From Nocardia mikamii NBRC 108933 (GTDB taxonomy: Bacteria > Actinomycetota > Actinomycetes > Mycobacteriales > Mycobacteriaceae): a stretch of DNA of 64,000 nt. Below, in pieces: positions 63,201-64,000 of this stretch (position 1 is the first letter of the stretch; every line of letters begins with the position of its first letter). A program made the translations under genes and the position numbers. The notes beneath the pieces were generated by a model. The model saw only the letters and a program-made list of their open reading frames with translations, searched no databases and was not told the origin of the DNA. Location of the stretch: contig NZ_BDCM01000015.1 in NCBI RefSeq assembly GCF_001613505.1, positions 186,001 through 250,000 on the forward strand, given 5' to 3'.

Positions 63201-64000
63201 CCCTCCAGCTCCCCGGTCACTCGGTCGAAATAGCCGGAATAGCAGGCTCCGGCGAACACACCGGTATCGGTGCCGCGCAGCGAGTTCGGATCGATACCCG
63301 CATCCTCGAACGCCTCCCAGACGGCTTCGAGCAGCAACCGCTGCTGGGGATCCATCGCCGCCGCCTCACTCGGTCCGATACCGAAGAATCCAGCGTCGAA
63401 TTCCGCTGCGCCGGTGAGGAATCCACCGCGACAGGTGTACACGGTGCCGGGCTTGTCCGGATCCGGGTCGATCAGCCGTTCCAGATCCCACCCGCGATCG
63501 GAGGGGAAATCGCCGGTCGCATCGGTTCCCGCGGCGAGCAGCCGCCACAACTCCTCGGGCGAGGCGGCGCCGGGGAGCCGGCAGCTCATGCCGACGATCG
63601 CGATCGGCTCGTCCGTCCGCTTCCGCCGGACCACCTGATTCGCGGGTGCGGTCGCGGGCGCCGGAGCGACCCGCGAGCGAATCAGCGCCGCCACCGCCGC
63701 GACCGTCGGGTGATCGAAAACCAGGGTGGAGGGCAGCTGCAGACCGGTGGCCTCGGCCAGCCGATTGCGGAATTCCACACCGCCCAGCGAATCGAAGCCG
63801 ATCTCGTCGAAGCGCTGGTCGGGGCGGATGTCATCGGGTGAATCGTGGCCGAGGACCGCGGCCGCCTGGGCGAGAACGACATCCAGGACGACCTCCCCGT
63901 GGCGCGCCGGGGGCACCTCGGCCAGCCGCGCGCTCAGCGCACCCGCCGCCGACGCCTGCCGACGTTCCGTGGCGACCGGCGTGCGCGGGAGGAAGCCGCG
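57278..64000 (-). CDS. Type I modular PKS, fully reducing module; 5' end beyond window
   Basis: 2240 residues visible; the frame is open to base 64000, so the start lies outside. Order: a KR-ACP linker, ACP (Ser near residue 70, GFDSL), then one module: KS (95-520, Cys near 298 in DTACSSS), AT (620-940, GHSIGE and SHAFH: malonyl), DH (1015-1300, HTVGGVTLLP, Asp in HPVLLDAALH), ER (about 1490-1790, NADPH motif HAATGGVGMAAVQ near 1635), KR (1815-2040, GGTGGLG, Tyr near 1963, LSD in place of LDD), ACP (Ser near 2127). C-terminal helical docking tail ending DRELFDFIDNLS, expected to pair with the N-terminal coil of the next PKS. Adds a saturated two-carbon unit. Confidence 0.92.
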   Translation of the reverse strand, partial: RGFLPRTPVATERRQASAAGALSARLAEVPPARHGEVVLDVVLAQAAAVLGHDSPDDIRPDQRFDEIGFDSLGGVEFRNRLAEATGLQLPSTLVFDHPTVAAVAALIRSRVAPAPATAPANQVVRRKRTDEPIAIVGMSCRLPGAASPEELWRLLAAGTDATGDFPSDRGWDLERLIDPDPDKPGTVYTCRGGFLTGAAEFDAGFFGIGPSEAAAMDPQQRLLLEAVWEAFEDAGIDPNSLRGTDTGVFAGACYSGYFDRVTGELEGYRLTGTTHSVISGRVSYVFGLEGPAVTVDTACSSSLVALHQACRALRQGETSLALATGVTVAASPYLYVDFARQRGLSPDGRCKSFAATADGVAFSEGVGVLVLERLSDARRLGHRVLAVVRGTAVNQDGASNGLTAPNGPSQERVIAAALADAGLTPSDVDAVEAHGTGTALGDPIEAQALINAYGADRSQPLRIGSIKSNIGHTVAAAGVAGVIKMVQALRHETLPKSLHLDSPTPHVDWSAGTVELLSQAQPWPSGGRVRRAGVSSFGVSGTNAHAVIEEAPAEVAAPAAAAVRPEPLAWLLSANSPAGLRAQAERLRQWVRDDPDLDVRDLAHALVATRARLDRRAAVVGYGRDDLLTGLADVAAGAPGALEGSVGTGKTAFLFTGQGAQRSGMGARMYREFPVFATAFDEVCEHIDELLGRPLREVMVEPGHAELLDRTEYTQPALFAFEVATYRLLESFGLTPDVLIGHSIGELAAAHVAGVWSLADACALVVARGRLMGALPPGGAMLAAAIDEEGAQAALAGYAGRVSLAAVNGPASVVMSGAATAIDELTEEFTRRGVRISRLRVSHAFHSALMEPMLDEFRTVAAGLSYHEPRVPMVAGVTGRQAGAEILDPEYWVDQVRACVRFAPGIATAVDLGARRFVELGPDAALTAMVRECLAETPVEARVTTVATARRGTAEPTQFLSALAGLDVVGTSVDWPALFAERPVRRVALPTYGFRHQRYWLQPSVPADVRRSGLDEAAHPLLGATVRIPDSSDVVFTGRLSREDQQWLADHTVGGVTLLPGAAFVDLIGHIGASLDCPRLAELVLEAPLSVPATGGVELRVVATGPDEGGARTISVYSRDPASGSDAAQGDSRPTEWVRHAVATVAELGKPHPAPATGVDVTWPPVDAVAVPLTDAYAELSVQGYDYGPAFQGLTALWRRDGEVFAELALPSAGRVVGARFGVHPVLLDAALHALLVAGQAPGSGSGLVVPFSWEDVVFHAVAGETVRVRAAVSDAAPDRIALSLMASDGTPVLEVGALTLRVLTATASRAGGLGYAVDWVAIDPQPVPDVIWSPAESHETVTVGSRRAVVVRIDTRPGADVPASARDVLTATTTRLQELLAQDRDLVVVTSRAVAIHAGESVDPAAASVWGLVRTAQSEYPDRVRIVDVEFQDGYRDAAVSALAGDEPQLALRGSAAFVPRLRSEAHSEHGPLAGTDLLSTTAPHQEWALTLNDKGTLTADNFGLRPDPASAAPLAPGQVRVRMRAVGLNFRDVLVALGTYPDPTAGLGGEGAGVVTEVAADVTEFAVGDRVFGFVTGVGSLAVTDHRLLAPMPAEWTFAQAAAVPVVYATAYYGLVDLAGARAGQTLLLHAATGGVGMAAVQLARHLGLRLLVTASRAKWNVLRDMAFDDAQIADSRTLEFEEKFRVQTGGAGVDIVLDSLAGEFVDASLRLLPRGGRFVEMGMIDRRDPDEVAAAHPGVHYHGFMLMDVAPDRLQQILRSLVELFAAGTLTHSPLTAWDLQRAPEAFRHLSQARHVGKNVLTLPAPWNPEGTVLITGGTGGLGVVAARHLVATYGVRRLLLASRRGPAAPDADRVRAELTALGATVDIVACDAADPDAVRALLAAIPAQHPLTAVVHTAGVLSDGVLSALTPERLATVLRPKVDAAWNLHEATSRLDLAAFVLYSSIAGVIGSAGQANYAAANVFSDALAQYRQVRGLPATSLAWGPWRDSTGMTEALSAADLARWQREGFVPLAAAEAMAMFDAALVTGRAQVVAARIDRNALAAVDERRLRPVLRGLSGPARPRGGQGTATPNVMARLAGLTPAEQIDVIVEVIREQAAAVLGLDTADEVEPQRPFSRTGFDSLGVMEFRNRLKTAVGVQVPATAMFDHPTPVALADYLRSQLAPVDRTGERLTAEVEALARACAAAELDADQRAALAERLRVLSRELDDGGADADDPLDAADDRELFDFIDNLS

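Noticed and set aside
59057..63841. Very long plus-strand open frame opposite the PKS
   Set aside because: Mirror frame produced by high GC3 in the PKS gene; its translation is Arg/Gly/His-rich with no domain. Similar frames at 50827-53856, 53863-57285 and 43845-45872 were rejected for the same reason.
1..64000. Search for CRISPR arrays, tRNA/rRNA genes, insertion sequences and riboswitches
   Set aside because: No regularly spaced repeats, cloverleaf sequences, transposase motifs or conserved riboswitch cores were recognised by reading.

Overview
The window is high-GC actinobacterial DNA. A SigK/RskA pair, an MmpL-type exporter, F420/FMN luciferase-like oxidoreductases, paired succinate-semialdehyde-type dehydrogenases and modular type I PKSs point to a mycolic-acid-containing actinomycete, most likely Nocardia. 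This assignment is inference from gene content only. No tRNA, rRNA, insertion sequence or CRISPR array was seen.

Left part (1-21 kb), housekeeping and sulfur/carbon catabolism: a sigK-rskA pair cut by the left edge; a minus-strand sulfonate-utilisation operon (ROK regulator, SsuA-, SsuC- and SsuB-like transporter parts, FMN monooxygenase) whose last gene overlaps a fused multidrug-type ABC exporter; a divergent TauD-like dioxygenase; an aldehyde dehydrogenase / quinone oxidoreductase / DoxX-like group; a PucR regulator divergent from a second aldehyde dehydrogenase; and an orphan DapB-like protein overlapping a GntR regulator.

Middle part (20.6-36.2 kb): the most unusual feature is a compact eight-gene minus-strand operon (29.3 to 21.2 kb). 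In transcription order it encodes an alpha/beta hydrolase, an AMP-dependent ligase, a free acyl carrier protein, a class II aldolase, a two-domain SagB/ThcOx-like nitroreductase, an SDR lacking its Tyr/Lys dyad, an acyl-CoA dehydrogenase lacking its catalytic Glu, and a luciferase-like monooxygenase. Many junctions are 4-bp stop/start overlaps. An MMPL exporter translationally coupled to an isonitrile-hydratase-like DJ-1/PfpI protein runs divergently. I recognise no described pathway with this gene set. An HxlR regulator, a glyoxalase-fold protein, a DUF6325-like protein, a cysteine dioxygenase/rhodanese pair and a MetE-like zinc protein follow.

Right part (36.5-64 kb): a polyketide cluster begins after an unusually AT-rich intergenic stretch. 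It holds a flavin-dependent halogenase, a chorismate-lyase-like (UbiC fold) protein, a CPA2 cation/proton antiporter, a P450 lacking the ExxR arginine, a DHA2 exporter, a FadH-like reductase, a stand-alone hotdog thioesterase and two modular PKS proteins. One PKS module is fully reducing (KS-AT-DH-ER-KR-ACP) and two are KS-AT-DH-KR-ACP. The upstream PKS runs off the right edge. The last PKS ends in a docking tail without a thioesterase, so further PKS genes probably exist. A 4-hydroxybenzoate-derived, chlorinated starter unit is a plausible but untested reading.
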